From Candidatus Acetothermia bacterium (GTDB taxonomy: Bacteria; Bipolaricaulota; Bipolaricaulia; RBG-16-55-9; DRXL01): a stretch of DNA of 37,683 bases. The stretch lies in NCBI GenBank assembly GCA_028275205.1, contig JAPWVB010000002.1, positions 1-37,683 on the forward strand, in the 5' to 3' direction. Positions 7,054-14,503 of this stretch are shown here, in pieces. The position numbers and the translations under genes are program-made. Each line of letters begins with the position of its first letter. Positions within the stretch are counted from its first letter, which is position 1. The notes under the pieces are model-generated. The model did not search any database. It was not told where the DNA came from and saw only the letters and a list, made by a program, of their open reading frames with translations.

Positions 7054-10000
7054 CTAGGGCGAGCCGAACGACAATCGGCTATCGGTGGGCGAGTACCGCA
7101 CCCGCGCCGTGGGGAAAGCGTTGATCTGGGCCTGGACCCAGATCCGTTGGCTATCGCTGTAGAGCCCAAGCTGCCAGCACCCGCGACAGAACTGCTTGAC
7201 TATCCCCAATTGCAGCGCCGTCCACCGCTGCGCCCCAAGATCGTACTCGCCCCCAAACGTCAGCTCCCACTCGTTCCAAAGCCATTGTGTCTCCAGATTG
7301 AATCGCCTGAGCGCGAAACGATTGAGATCGAAGTTCGCTCCGAGACGATGCGCGCCCCAGCTTATCTTCAGAATCGTATCTTCAAACTGGCGCTCCGCAA
7401 ACTTATACCCCGTAGAGAGCTGAAGATTCAGCAAGCTCGCGCTCACTGTCAGCCCCACCCTCTGCAAAAGATATGCGTTCAGATCGTACTCAACATCGAA
7501 GCGCGTCTCAAGCCCAAGGAGCGTCTCTTTGAGGGAGATCTGCAGCGGCTCGAAAGCCCTCTTTATAAAGTCGTAACGGACGGAGAGGGCGGGCCTGAAG
7601 GGCACAGTGGCCCAGGTCGCCCGCGCTGCCAACGTGTGCACAAGGGTGAGCGTATCGAAGCTCAAAGGGCTCTGCCCGAAGACTCTTCTATATGAGTACG
7701 TCGCTTCTGCGCTCACCCCAGGGAGCGGGCGCAGGCTCATCCCTACAGTCAGCTCATAGGCGTCTCGGCGGTGCTGAGCTGGCTCATAGAATGAGAGCCG
7801 ATAGCTCGCGCTCCCCTGCACCGTGATGAGCTCGTTCCCCAGTGCTAACGATTGCACTCCTATGAGGGCGTCCCAGCGGGCACTCTCATCGAGGCTCTCT
7901 TGATCGAGCTTCTTCTCGCGATACCGTCCCCAACTGAACGTCCCCAGTACCGAGAGGGGCAGCGACCCGATGCGCAGCGGCACCAGCGAGAGCGAAAACT
8001 CTGGGGCTTTCTCTAAAAAGCGATAGAGCACCGTCTCTTCGCGCTCTTCCGGCAGAACTAAATACTGATCGCGGCTCCACAGCACATTCCAACGCACAAG
8101 ATGAGCGCCTCCCGAGAGGGCGATCCGCGAGGAGAGCCGTTGAATCTCCTGCTGGAGCACCCCAGTCCGCCAGGAGATCGTCCCCGACAGCGTCATAGAG
8201 AAGGGCAGCGTCGCTCGATGGGTCCAATCTGTGGCCCACGACTCCCCGCGCCCCACCAGGCGATAGACCGAGATCTGCCCCTGCGAAGAGAAGAATCTAT
8301 AGCGATATTCGATCCCCATGCCCACCTCAGGGAGCTTCGTATAGTAATCTATGAGCACGGTGCCGGTGTTGTCTTTATCTATCACGAAGGGCCAGCGCCA
8401 GCGCAGATACCAGCCCCGCTCAGGGATCTGCCCAAAATCGGGCAGAAGGGGGTTCTTCGTCTCTTCTTTGAGCGAGGCAAAGTAGACCGGGGCCCAGAAG
8501 ACCGGGACTCCGTACGTCTTCAGGGTGATATTTGTGGCCCAGATGGACTCGTTGGGCTCCAGGCGCACCGTCCCGGCAGCGAGCGAATAATCTGAGCACG
8601 AGATGGGGCCGCACGAGCACGTCGTCACCTCGCCGCGAGTGATCTCCAAGAGCTTCAGATGCCCTTCTGGGGAGAAGGTCGCGCGCGCTGCGCTCCCCGC
8701 AAATCGCAAGATCTCTTGCTTTTTCGCGGCGCTCTCAAAGCGTGTCTCCCCAAGGAAGTCTCGAACGTGCGCGACCCAGGAGGGCTTCATCTGGATCTCG
8801 GCTGCCGTCAAGGTCCCCTGCTCATACGTGATCTGAGCCCTCTCAAGGAGCGCTTCGTCGGTTTGCCACGAGGCGCCATCCCGGCGAATACGAAGCTCCA
8901 GGCGCTCCGCCTGGGCCTTCAGGCCCTCTTCTTCGAAGACGACCTCTCCCTCGGCAACGATCTGCCACTGCTCTGAGGAGCGTCGTGCTTGCACTCTGTG
9001 CGCCGTCAGATGGCTCTTCTCATAGCTTAGTTCGACATGGCCCTCGGCGGAGATCTCGCTCCAATCATGCGTAACAGTCAAGCGATCGGCGTGGAGATCG
9101 AGCGCGAGGGGCGGGAGCTCTTGCGCCCATCCGTTTGCGCTTCCCAGCGCTATAATGAGCGCGAACGGCACGAGCCGCCGCAGCCGTGCAAACAGATCGA
9201 GCCGGCTGAGCCGATCGAGCCAGATCAACAGCACCACCCCGATCACCAAGAAGAGCAGATTGGGCGCCCACGGGGCGAGCACAGGGTCCAGCACCCCGCG
9301 CTTGCCCAACGTCGAGAGCCATAGTAATAATCCCTGATAGCATCCGACCAAAAGCACGCTGATGATCACGCCGGCTGCGCGCCCCCGCGGCGCTCCCCCT
9401 TGGGCAAAGATCAAGCTGAGCGGTGCCCCAAAGAGCGCGAAGATCAGCGCGGAGAAGGGCACCGCGATCTTCGAGTGCACCTCCACGATCAAGCTCTCTG
9501 CTCCCAAGCCACTGCGGCGAAGCACTTCGATCTGCCGGAAAAGCTCCGCAATGCTCATCTCATGCGGGGTCCGCTGCTCCACGAAGAGCCGCTGCAAGAA
9601 CGGCCCCGCCCGCAAAGAGAGCTTCTCAAACGTCACCGTGTACTCGAAGCGACCATCAGGAGTGAGCTTGTGGAGCTTGCCGTCGGTTAAGCGCCAATAG
9701 TCGCCGTCCCAGACCCCCTCAGCAGCGACGATGATCTTGGGGAAGCGCCCCTCAAGCTCCGCGAGGTACTCCCCGCCCCCCTTGTCGAAGATCATCACGT
9801 TCACAAGCTTTTTCGTCGCGGGGTCGTAGCGCTCAATGTACGCATAAGCCGTCTCGCTGAGCTTTATGAACGTGGACTCGCGGATCTGGGGGACCGAGCG
9901 CATGAAGAAGATCTCCCGCAAGAGATCATAATAGCGATGGTTGGCCCAGGGCATCCACAGCTCCCCCACGGCAAACGCGGCCATAGTCGTGATCAGGCCC

Positions 10001-10314
10001 ATCAAGACCACGGGGAGCATCAATCTGCGCAAGGAGAATCCTGCCGCCTGCAGGGCGATCAATTCCCGATCGTGGCTCAATCTTCCCAATGCCCAGAAGA
10101 TCGCAAACAGCACTCCCACCGGCAGCCCGTAGACTAAGAGCTCTGGCAACCGATACCCTAGCATCTGAAAGATCGTCGCGATAGAGATATTGCGGTCGAG
10201 CATGAAGTCCGAGAGCTGCGGAATCAGATTGAGCACGATGAAGAGCACAAAGCCCACGACAGCCAGCACGAACGGGAAGAGCATCTCTCGAATGAGATAC
10301 CGATCGACCAACAT
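7054..10314 (-). CDS. LptF/G permease fused to LptD outer-membrane LPS translocon
   Basis: One uninterrupted 1086-residue frame joins two LPS-export proteins. Residues 1-370 are a YjgP/YjgQ (LptF/LptG) permease: membrane spans at about 10-32, 55-78, 98-120, 276-305, 313-335 and 350-368, with a periplasmic beta-domain between spans 3 and 4. Residues 377-397 look like a secretory signal (RLRR, hydrophobic core, then GWA before Gln398). Residues 400-560 are an OstA/LptA-like jellyroll and the rest is an LptD barrel, with CSC/C cysteines at 566-573. In diderms these are normally separate inner- and outer-membrane proteins. I see no convincing internal ribosome site at the join. The fusion could be cut by signal peptidase or could bridge both membranes. 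lptB and lptC lie 18 kb away. Confidence 0.88.
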   Translation of the reverse strand: MLVDRYLIREMLFPFVLAVVGFVLFIVLNLIPQLSDFMLDRNISIATIFQMLGYRLPELLVYGLPVGVLFAIFWALGRLSHDRELIALQAAGFSLRRLMLPVVLMGLITTMAAFAVGELWMPWANHRYYDLLREIFFMRSVPQIRESTFIKLSETAYAYIERYDPATKKLVNVMIFDKGGGEYLAELEGRFPKIIVAAEGVWDGDYWRLTDGKLHKLTPDGRFEYTVTFEKLSLRAGPFLQRLFVEQRTPHEMSIAELFRQIEVLRRSGLGAESLIVEVHSKIAVPFSALIFALFGAPLSLIFAQGGAPRGRAAGVIISVLLVGCYQGLLLWLSTLGKRGVLDPVLAPWAPNLLFLVIGVVLLIWLDRLSRLDLFARLRRLVPFALIIALGSANGWAQELPPLALDLHADRLTVTHDWSEISAEGHVELSYEKSHLTAHRVQARRSSEQWQIVAEGEVVFEEEGLKAQAERLELRIRRDGASWQTDEALLERAQITYEQGTLTAAEIQMKPSWVAHVRDFLGETRFESAAKKQEILRFAGSAARATFSPEGHLKLLEITRGEVTTCSCGPISCSDYSLAAGTVRLEPNESIWATNITLKTYGVPVFWAPVYFASLKEETKNPLLPDFGQIPERGWYLRWRWPFVIDKDNTGTVLIDYYTKLPEVGMGIEYRYRFFSSQGQISVYRLVGRGESWATDWTHRATLPFSMTLSGTISWRTGVLQQEIQRLSSRIALSGGAHLVRWNVLWSRDQYLVLPEEREETVLYRFLEKAPEFSLSLVPLRIGSLPLSVLGTFSWGRYREKKLDQESLDESARWDALIGVQSLALGNELITVQGSASYRLSFYEPAQHRRDAYELTVGMSLRPLPGVSAEATYSYRRVFGQSPLSFDTLTLVHTLAARATWATVPFRPALSVRYDFIKRAFEPLQISLKETLLGLETRFDVEYDLNAYLLQRVGLTVSASLLNLQLSTGYKFAERQFEDTILKISWGAHRLGANFDLNRFALRRFNLETQWLWNEWELTFGGEYDLGAQRWTALQLGIVKQFCRGCWQLGLYSDSQRIWVQAQINAFPTARVRYSPTDSRLSFGSP

Positions 10315-10322
10315 GACAGCTT

Positions 10323-10350
10323 AGTTTAGCATATTCGGAGCTTTTGACAA
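10323..10350 (-). promoter_or_regulatory. lptFD promoter, extended -10, leaderless arrangement
   Basis: Read on the minus strand: TTGTCA at 10350-10345, a 16-base spacer ending in TGC, then TAAACT at 10328-10323. Only 8 bases separate the -10 box from the lptFD ATG at 10314 and none of them forms a Shine-Dalgarno sequence, so a leaderless mRNA is likely. The -35 box overlaps that of phoH on the other strand. Confidence 0.6.
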
Positions 10351-10372
10351 GCCCCTGGGCAGTGGGTATGAT
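10344..10372 (+). promoter_or_regulatory. phoH promoter, near-consensus sigma-70
   Basis: TTGACA (10344-10349), 17-base spacer, TATGAT (10367-10372). Transcription should begin near 10379, leaving a leader of about 12 bases that opens with the GGAGGA ribosome-binding site (10380-10385). This settles the phoH start at the GTG at 10392; the TTG at 10344 is part of the -35 box. This -35 box is shared with the divergent lptFD promoter. Confidence 0.8.
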
Positions 10373-10391
10373 ACTTTATGGAGGAGAATCG

Positions 10392-11354
10392 GTGGTAGAG
10401 CGAAGTACTCACCAAGAGATCCCGCTGGGGGAAGAAGCCACAGCTGTCTTGGGGCAATTCGATCGCAATCTTGCAGTCATCCGAGAGCTTTTTACTGAGG
10501 TGCGCCTCGCCCACCGTGGGGGCACGGTGCGGATCGAAGGCCCCCAGGAGGAAGTTGAGCGCGTCTCTAGCCTCTTCCAAAAGCTCTTGGAAGTCGTGCA
10601 CAGCGGCCACGTCCCCACCCCTGACGAAGTGCGGTATCTCTCGGAGCAGATCAAAGAATCAGAGAGCATAGAGGGGGTGCTCTCTGAGCCCATTCAGACG
10701 ACCCACTGGGGGGAGCAGATCCGCCCCAAGACCATCGGGCAGGCCAAGTACGTCCAAGCGATCCGCGAGAACGATATCGTCTTTGGGATCGGGCCGTCAG
10801 GGACGGGCAAGACGTACCTGGCCGTCGCCGTAGCGATAGACTATCTGAAGCGCGGGTTATGCCATCGCTTGATCTTGACGCGCCCAGCCGTCGAAGCTGG
10901 GGAGGAGCTGGGCTTTCTGCCCGGAGATATCGAAGCCAAAGTCAGCCCCTATCTGCGGCCGCTCTATGACGCGATCTTCGATATGATCCCCTACGAAGAA
11001 GTCAAGCGCTTGATGGAGAACGGGCGGATCGAGATCGCGCCGCTGGCCTTCATGCGCGGGCGCACCCTCAACAATTCGTTCATCATTCTCGATGAAGCTC
11101 AAAACACGACAGCCACCCAGATGAAGATGTTCCTCACGCGCTTGGGGTTCAAATCCAAAGCCGTGATCACCGGGGATATTACCCAGATTGACCTACAGAA
11201 GGGCAAGTCTGGGCTAAAGGACGTGCAGAATATCTTGAAGAATATCGAGGGCATCGCGTTTGTCTATCTGGACAAGCGCGACGTCGTTCGGCATCCGTTG
11301 GTGAAGAAGATTATTGAAGCGTATGAGAAGAGCGAAGGCAAGACCAAGACGTAG
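10392..11354 (+). CDS. phoH: PhoH family ATPase
   Basis: A 320-residue PhoH-like protein, a cytoplasmic P-loop ATPase often linked to RNA metabolism. An N-terminal single-stranded-nucleic-acid-binding-like segment (residues 20-70) precedes the ATPase core, with Walker A GPSGTGKT at 134-141, the TRPAVEAGE motif, and Walker B IILDEAQN. The GTG start at 10392 has GGAGGA six bases upstream and a strong promoter before that. The HD-hydrolase gene downstream overlaps it. The pairing phoH-pgpH (yqfF) is conserved in many bacteria, usually followed by ybeY, which is missing here. Confidence 0.93.
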   Translation: MVERSTHQEIPLGEEATAVLGQFDRNLAVIRELFTEVRLAHRGGTVRIEGPQEEVERVSSLFQKLLEVVHSGHVPTPDEVRYLSEQIKESESIEGVLSEPIQTTHWGEQIRPKTIGQAKYVQAIRENDIVFGIGPSGTGKTYLAVAVAIDYLKRGLCHRLILTRPAVEAGEELGFLPGDIEAKVSPYLRPLYDAIFDMIPYEEVKRLMENGRIEIAPLAFMRGRTLNNSFIILDEAQNTTATQMKMFLTRLGFKSKAVITGDITQIDLQKGKSGLKDVQNILKNIEGIAFVYLDKRDVVRHPLVKKIIEAYEKSEGKTKT

Positions 11355-12732
11355 TGCGGAGCTCGCCGTTCTCAGTGCAGATTTTGGAGCCGTTGATCTG
11401 AAGACTGTTCAATTTATCTCTGTCCTTGCTCTCTTGTGGGCAGCGTTGACGGCCTTGGGGGCGTTCCGGCTGGCGCCCACGCTAGAGATTCACGTTCTGC
11501 CCTGGACGCAGATCCTCGCGCAAGGGGTGCTCTTGGGGCTGGCGCAAGGGGCTTTTGGGGTTGTAGCTCAGCGCCTGGGGGTGTCCCTGCGGCTGATGGC
11601 GTTCACGGCGGGCTTGATCTTCTCTGTCGCGCTCATGGCTCAGCTTGTCCATCCGTGGGTGCCCTATCTTGCTCCGGCTCCCTTGGCCGCGGCGCTGGTG
11701 GCGCTCTTTGTGGGGCGGGCTATGGGGGTGGCGACGAATCTGCTTGTGGCTTTTGTGGTGGAGCTTTTGGGGCCGCCGCTGGCGGGGCTGATCGCCTTTG
11801 CCGGGGGTTTGGTGGCGATCTTCTGTGTGGCTCGGTTCAGCAAGCTCTCGGATTTAGCGATAGGCGGCCTGGAGATCGCGCTGGCCAATGTGCTCGTCTA
11901 CGGGAGCGGCACGCTGATGTGGGGGGGCTTCCGCCCCGATGCGCTCGTGTGGGCAGCGGCCAGCGGCCCGCTGACGACTCTCTTAATGATGGGCTTGCTG
12001 CCGCTCGCCGAGCAGATCACCCAGAAGACAAGCCCCCTGGGGCTGATGGAGCTGCTCAACCCGTTGCATCCGTTATTAGATTTGCTCCGCGAGAAAGCCC
12101 CCGGCACGTACCATCATAGCTTCACGGTAGCTGACCTCAGCGAAGCGGCCGCTGAAGCTATCGGGGCTGATCCGCTCCTTGCGAAAGTCGGTGGGTACTA
12201 TCACGACATCGGCAAGATCGTCCGCCCAGAGTTCTTCTTAGAGAACCAACAGAACGGGCTCAACCCCCATGATAAGCTCGCTCCAAGCCTCAGCAAGACG
12301 ATCATTACGGCGCACATTCGTGACGGGATCGAGCTGGGGCGCCGCTACGGGCTGAAAGAAGACGTTTTACAATTCATCCCGCAGCACCACGGGACTTCAG
12401 TGATTCGCTATTTTTATCTAAAAGCTCTGCGGGAGGGCCAGAGCGAGTGCTCCATAGATGACTTTCGCTATGATGCGGAGCTGCCCAAGACGAAAGAGAC
12501 AGCGATCGTGATGCTTGCTGACGGGATCGAAGCGGCGTCGCGGTCTATCGAGAACGGGTCGCGGATCGAGACGCTCGTCGAGGAGGCGATCCGCGAGCGC
12601 ATCGAAGACGGGCAGCTTCGTGAGGCGCCGCTGACGTTAGCAGAGCTTGAGAAGATCAAGAAGGCGTTCATCGCGACGCTCTATGCGATGAAACACGGCC
12701 GGCCCGTGCACATCCCTAAGATCGTAAAGTAG
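11323..12732 (+). CDS. membrane HD-domain phosphohydrolase, PgpH/YqfF type without the extracellular domain
   Basis: About 469 residues: a basic N-terminus, six or seven membrane spans between residues 28 and 228, then a cytoplasmic HD domain with H264/H265 and the metal-binding pair H294-D295 (HDIGK). PgpH-type proteins degrade the second messenger c-di-AMP. The usual protein exceeds 700 residues and has an extracellular 7TMR-HDED domain after the first span. Here only a short loop follows span 1, so the sensor domain is missing while the catalytic part is complete. The start may be the ATG at 11323 or a TTG at 11314; both overlap phoH, which implies coupled translation. Activity is inferred from the family. 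Confidence 0.85.
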   Translation: MRRAKARPRRSAELAVLSADFGAVDLKTVQFISVLALLWAALTALGAFRLAPTLEIHVLPWTQILAQGVLLGLAQGAFGVVAQRLGVSLRLMAFTAGLIFSVALMAQLVHPWVPYLAPAPLAAALVALFVGRAMGVATNLLVAFVVELLGPPLAGLIAFAGGLVAIFCVARFSKLSDLAIGGLEIALANVLVYGSGTLMWGGFRPDALVWAAASGPLTTLLMMGLLPLAEQITQKTSPLGLMELLNPLHPLLDLLREKAPGTYHHSFTVADLSEAAAEAIGADPLLAKVGGYYHDIGKIVRPEFFLENQQNGLNPHDKLAPSLSKTIITAHIRDGIELGRRYGLKEDVLQFIPQHHGTSVIRYFYLKALREGQSECSIDDFRYDAELPKTKETAIVMLADGIEAASRSIENGSRIETLVEEAIRERIEDGQLREAPLTLAELEKIKKAFIATLYAMKHGRPVHIPKIVK

Positions 12733-12741
12733 GAGCCAGAT

Positions 12742-14259
12742 TTAGGGCAAGCAGACCTGCCCATCGGGCACAGCTGGGCTATTCCAAGGGTGACTCCCCG
12801 GATTGCCCATGCCCTTCTGGTTCCCCCAGCGATTGTTGCCCTCAATGATATTCGTGCCCTCGAAAGTCACCGTCCCCGTGAAAGCGTCGGATGGGAAGCC
12901 GCATTGCGTGAGTGCAGCGGCGATCCCCCAATCCCAGTTCTCTCTTATGACTGAGTCAGTCAGCTTCAATTGGGCTTGGCCGGAGAGCGCAATCCCGTTG
13001 CAAATCACCCATCCCATCGAGCACTCTGGGAAAGTGCCATTGCCAATGATAGAGCTGCTTTGCACCTCGAAGACAGCAGGACCAAATATCGCAAGCCCGT
13101 CGAAGCCATTATCGAAAATCTTGACATTGCTGAGCTGCCCCTGGCCAGCGATGAGCAGAGCGCTTCCTCGCCCTTCGGTCGTGATCGCTAGATTCTCTAG
13201 CTGTATCCCAGAGATTCCAGCGATCATAGAGCCTACAAGCCCGCGCCCAGTCAGAGCTTTCAAGAGCGTCTGCTCCGGCCCGGCCCCACGGAGCGTCACA
13301 GGCTTCCACAGCGTCAATCCCACTTCATAGATGCCCGGAGCTATCGTGATCATGCCCCCAGGGGCAATCGCATCTATAGCTTCTTGAAGATTCGCATAGT
13401 CACCAGGAACAGTGAGTTCAGTCTTCTCAGTCTGCGGGGCCAAAGGCTTCCGCAGCGAGGCAGGAGCAAAGCCGCACAGATCAGCCCCGTTACTTTGGAA
13501 CTCTTGAGGAGGCCCGAGCACCTGGGCCTCCGCCGTCGCCACTGTTAAGCCGCACCAACTGTTGTTCACAAAGCGACTCTCAGAGATGGTCACGCGGGCG
13601 GAGCCGGCTACAGTTAGCCCCCGACCGTTATCGCTCACCGTAGTAGCCACAAGCGTCATGCGAGCAGAATGCCCCACGAAGATCCCGTCAGCGTACCCAG
13701 TCTCCCTAATCAAGGAATTTCTGATCGTCACCTCAGCGGAGTTCAACACCAACAGCCCTCTCCACGTGTTCCAGTGAATGTCCACGTTGTCAAGCTGGAG
13801 CTGGGCCATATCCGTGACGACGATGCCATGACTGTTGCGGCGGATTTCCATGTTGCGGATTGCGACCTTGGCTTGGCCCTGAACGTAGACCCCAGAAAGC
13901 TCAGGCAGAAATTCGCTCCCGGGCATCCACGACTCCGTGAAATCCTCAAGGACGACTTCGATTGGTTTATCGCCCTTGATATGGATAATTGGCTTATCGC
14001 CGATTTCCTTGCCTGTCAGGAACGTCTTGTCTCTTCCGGCACCACGCAGCGTCAGGCTCTTTGTGATCGTCAGATGCTCCGTATACGGGAAGTTGTTCGC
14101 GCTCATGCAGATGACTGCGCCTTCAGGGGCACTGTCAATAGCTGCCTGAATGGACTGCTCCGGCTGTACTGTGAGGGTGCACGTGGGTTGCTCTTGTTCG
14201 CTGGCCTGGGTGAGTGCCACCAAAGCCGAAAGTATAGCGACACAAAACCACTTTGACAT
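12742..14259 (-). CDS. secreted right-handed beta-helix protein with two modules
   Basis: A 505-residue exported protein with a signal peptide (residues 1-19, ending TQAS). Two pectin-lyase-like beta-helix modules follow, about 29-265 and 281-500. Each opens with the same pattern: a strand, an S/N-x-Q-x-AID segment, a TLRGAG turn (70-75 and 322-327), and then rungs rich in asparagine and 'G(I/L)' repeats. This points to an internal duplication. Proteins of this build bind or modify polysaccharides, but I see no catalytic set that would assign an activity. The ATG is preceded by AGAGGAGG with a 6-base spacer. The gene is convergent with the pgpH-like gene, nine bases away, and has its own promoter. 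Confidence 0.8.
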   Translation of the reverse strand: MSKWFCVAILSALVALTQASEQEQPTCTLTVQPEQSIQAAIDSAPEGAVICMSANNFPYTEHLTITKSLTLRGAGRDKTFLTGKEIGDKPIIHIKGDKPIEVVLEDFTESWMPGSEFLPELSGVYVQGQAKVAIRNMEIRRNSHGIVVTDMAQLQLDNVDIHWNTWRGLLVLNSAEVTIRNSLIRETGYADGIFVGHSARMTLVATTVSDNGRGLTVAGSARVTISESRFVNNSWCGLTVATAEAQVLGPPQEFQSNGADLCGFAPASLRKPLAPQTEKTELTVPGDYANLQEAIDAIAPGGMITIAPGIYEVGLTLWKPVTLRGAGPEQTLLKALTGRGLVGSMIAGISGIQLENLAITTEGRGSALLIAGQGQLSNVKIFDNGFDGLAIFGPAVFEVQSSSIIGNGTFPECSMGWVICNGIALSGQAQLKLTDSVIRENWDWGIAAALTQCGFPSDAFTGTVTFEGTNIIEGNNRWGNQKGMGNPGSHPWNSPAVPDGQVCLP

Positions 14260-14279
14260 AGGCTGCCTCCTCTTTTCAC

Positions 14280-14309
14280 ATTATAAACCCATCCAGCAGA
14301 GTTTGTAGA
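14280..14309 (-). promoter_or_regulatory. promoter of the beta-helix gene
   Basis: On the minus strand a perfect TATAAT lies at 14285-14280, with TCTACA (4 of 6 matches) at 14309-14304 and an 18-base spacer. The start near 14273 gives a short leader carrying the AGAGGAGG ribosome site. Confidence 0.6.
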
Positions 14310-14313
14310 GAGT

Positions 14314-14343
14314 TTGACTTCCCTTCCCCCGATCTGTCATAAT
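14314..14343 (+). promoter_or_regulatory. promoter of the 47-residue membrane protein and ligA
   Basis: TTGACT at 14314-14319, an 18-base spacer, and CATAAT at 14338-14343. The ATG at 14351 follows after only 7 bases and there is no Shine-Dalgarno sequence, so the message probably starts at or next to the start codon. Confidence 0.6.
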
Positions 14344-14350
14344 GCCAAGC

Positions 14351-14494
14351 ATGACGCTGACAGATCTGGTCACCAGCTTCGCCTGGGTCGTGCTGGCGGT
14401 CTCGGCGCTGCTCGTCGCCGTCGGGGCGCTGATTGTCTTTACAAAGCTCGCTAGGCTCATTGACCGACTGGAAGACCGCCTCAAGAAGCGCTAG
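14351..14494 (+). CDS. small single-span membrane protein, 47 residues
   Basis: I do not recognise the family. The peptide opens MTLTDLVTSF, has one strongly hydrophobic span (about residues 9-30), and ends in a charged amphipathic tail (LIDRLEDRLKKR). The basic tail suggests a cytoplasmic C-terminus. The layout recalls short DUF948-like proteins, but the match is not specific. Support comes from a good promoter that places transcription start at the ATG, from the membrane-protein composition, and from its stop lying just before ligA, with which it should be co-transcribed. It could be a regulatory leader peptide for ligA. Confidence 0.6.
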   Translation: MTLTDLVTSFAWVVLAVSALLVAVGALIVFTKLARLIDRLEDRLKKR

Positions 14495-14503
14495 TATGTG
14501 AGT

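Noticed and set aside
9124..9186. Separate lptD gene starting inside the fused frame
   Set aside because: The only nearby start-type codon (GTG for Val382) would remove the basic part of the signal, and no ribosome-binding site precedes it, so I kept one gene.
10344..10391. Start of phoH at the TTG at 10344
   Set aside because: That TTG is the first half of a TTGACA -35 box; the GTG at 10392 has a well-spaced GGAGGA site and lies downstream of the predicted transcription start.
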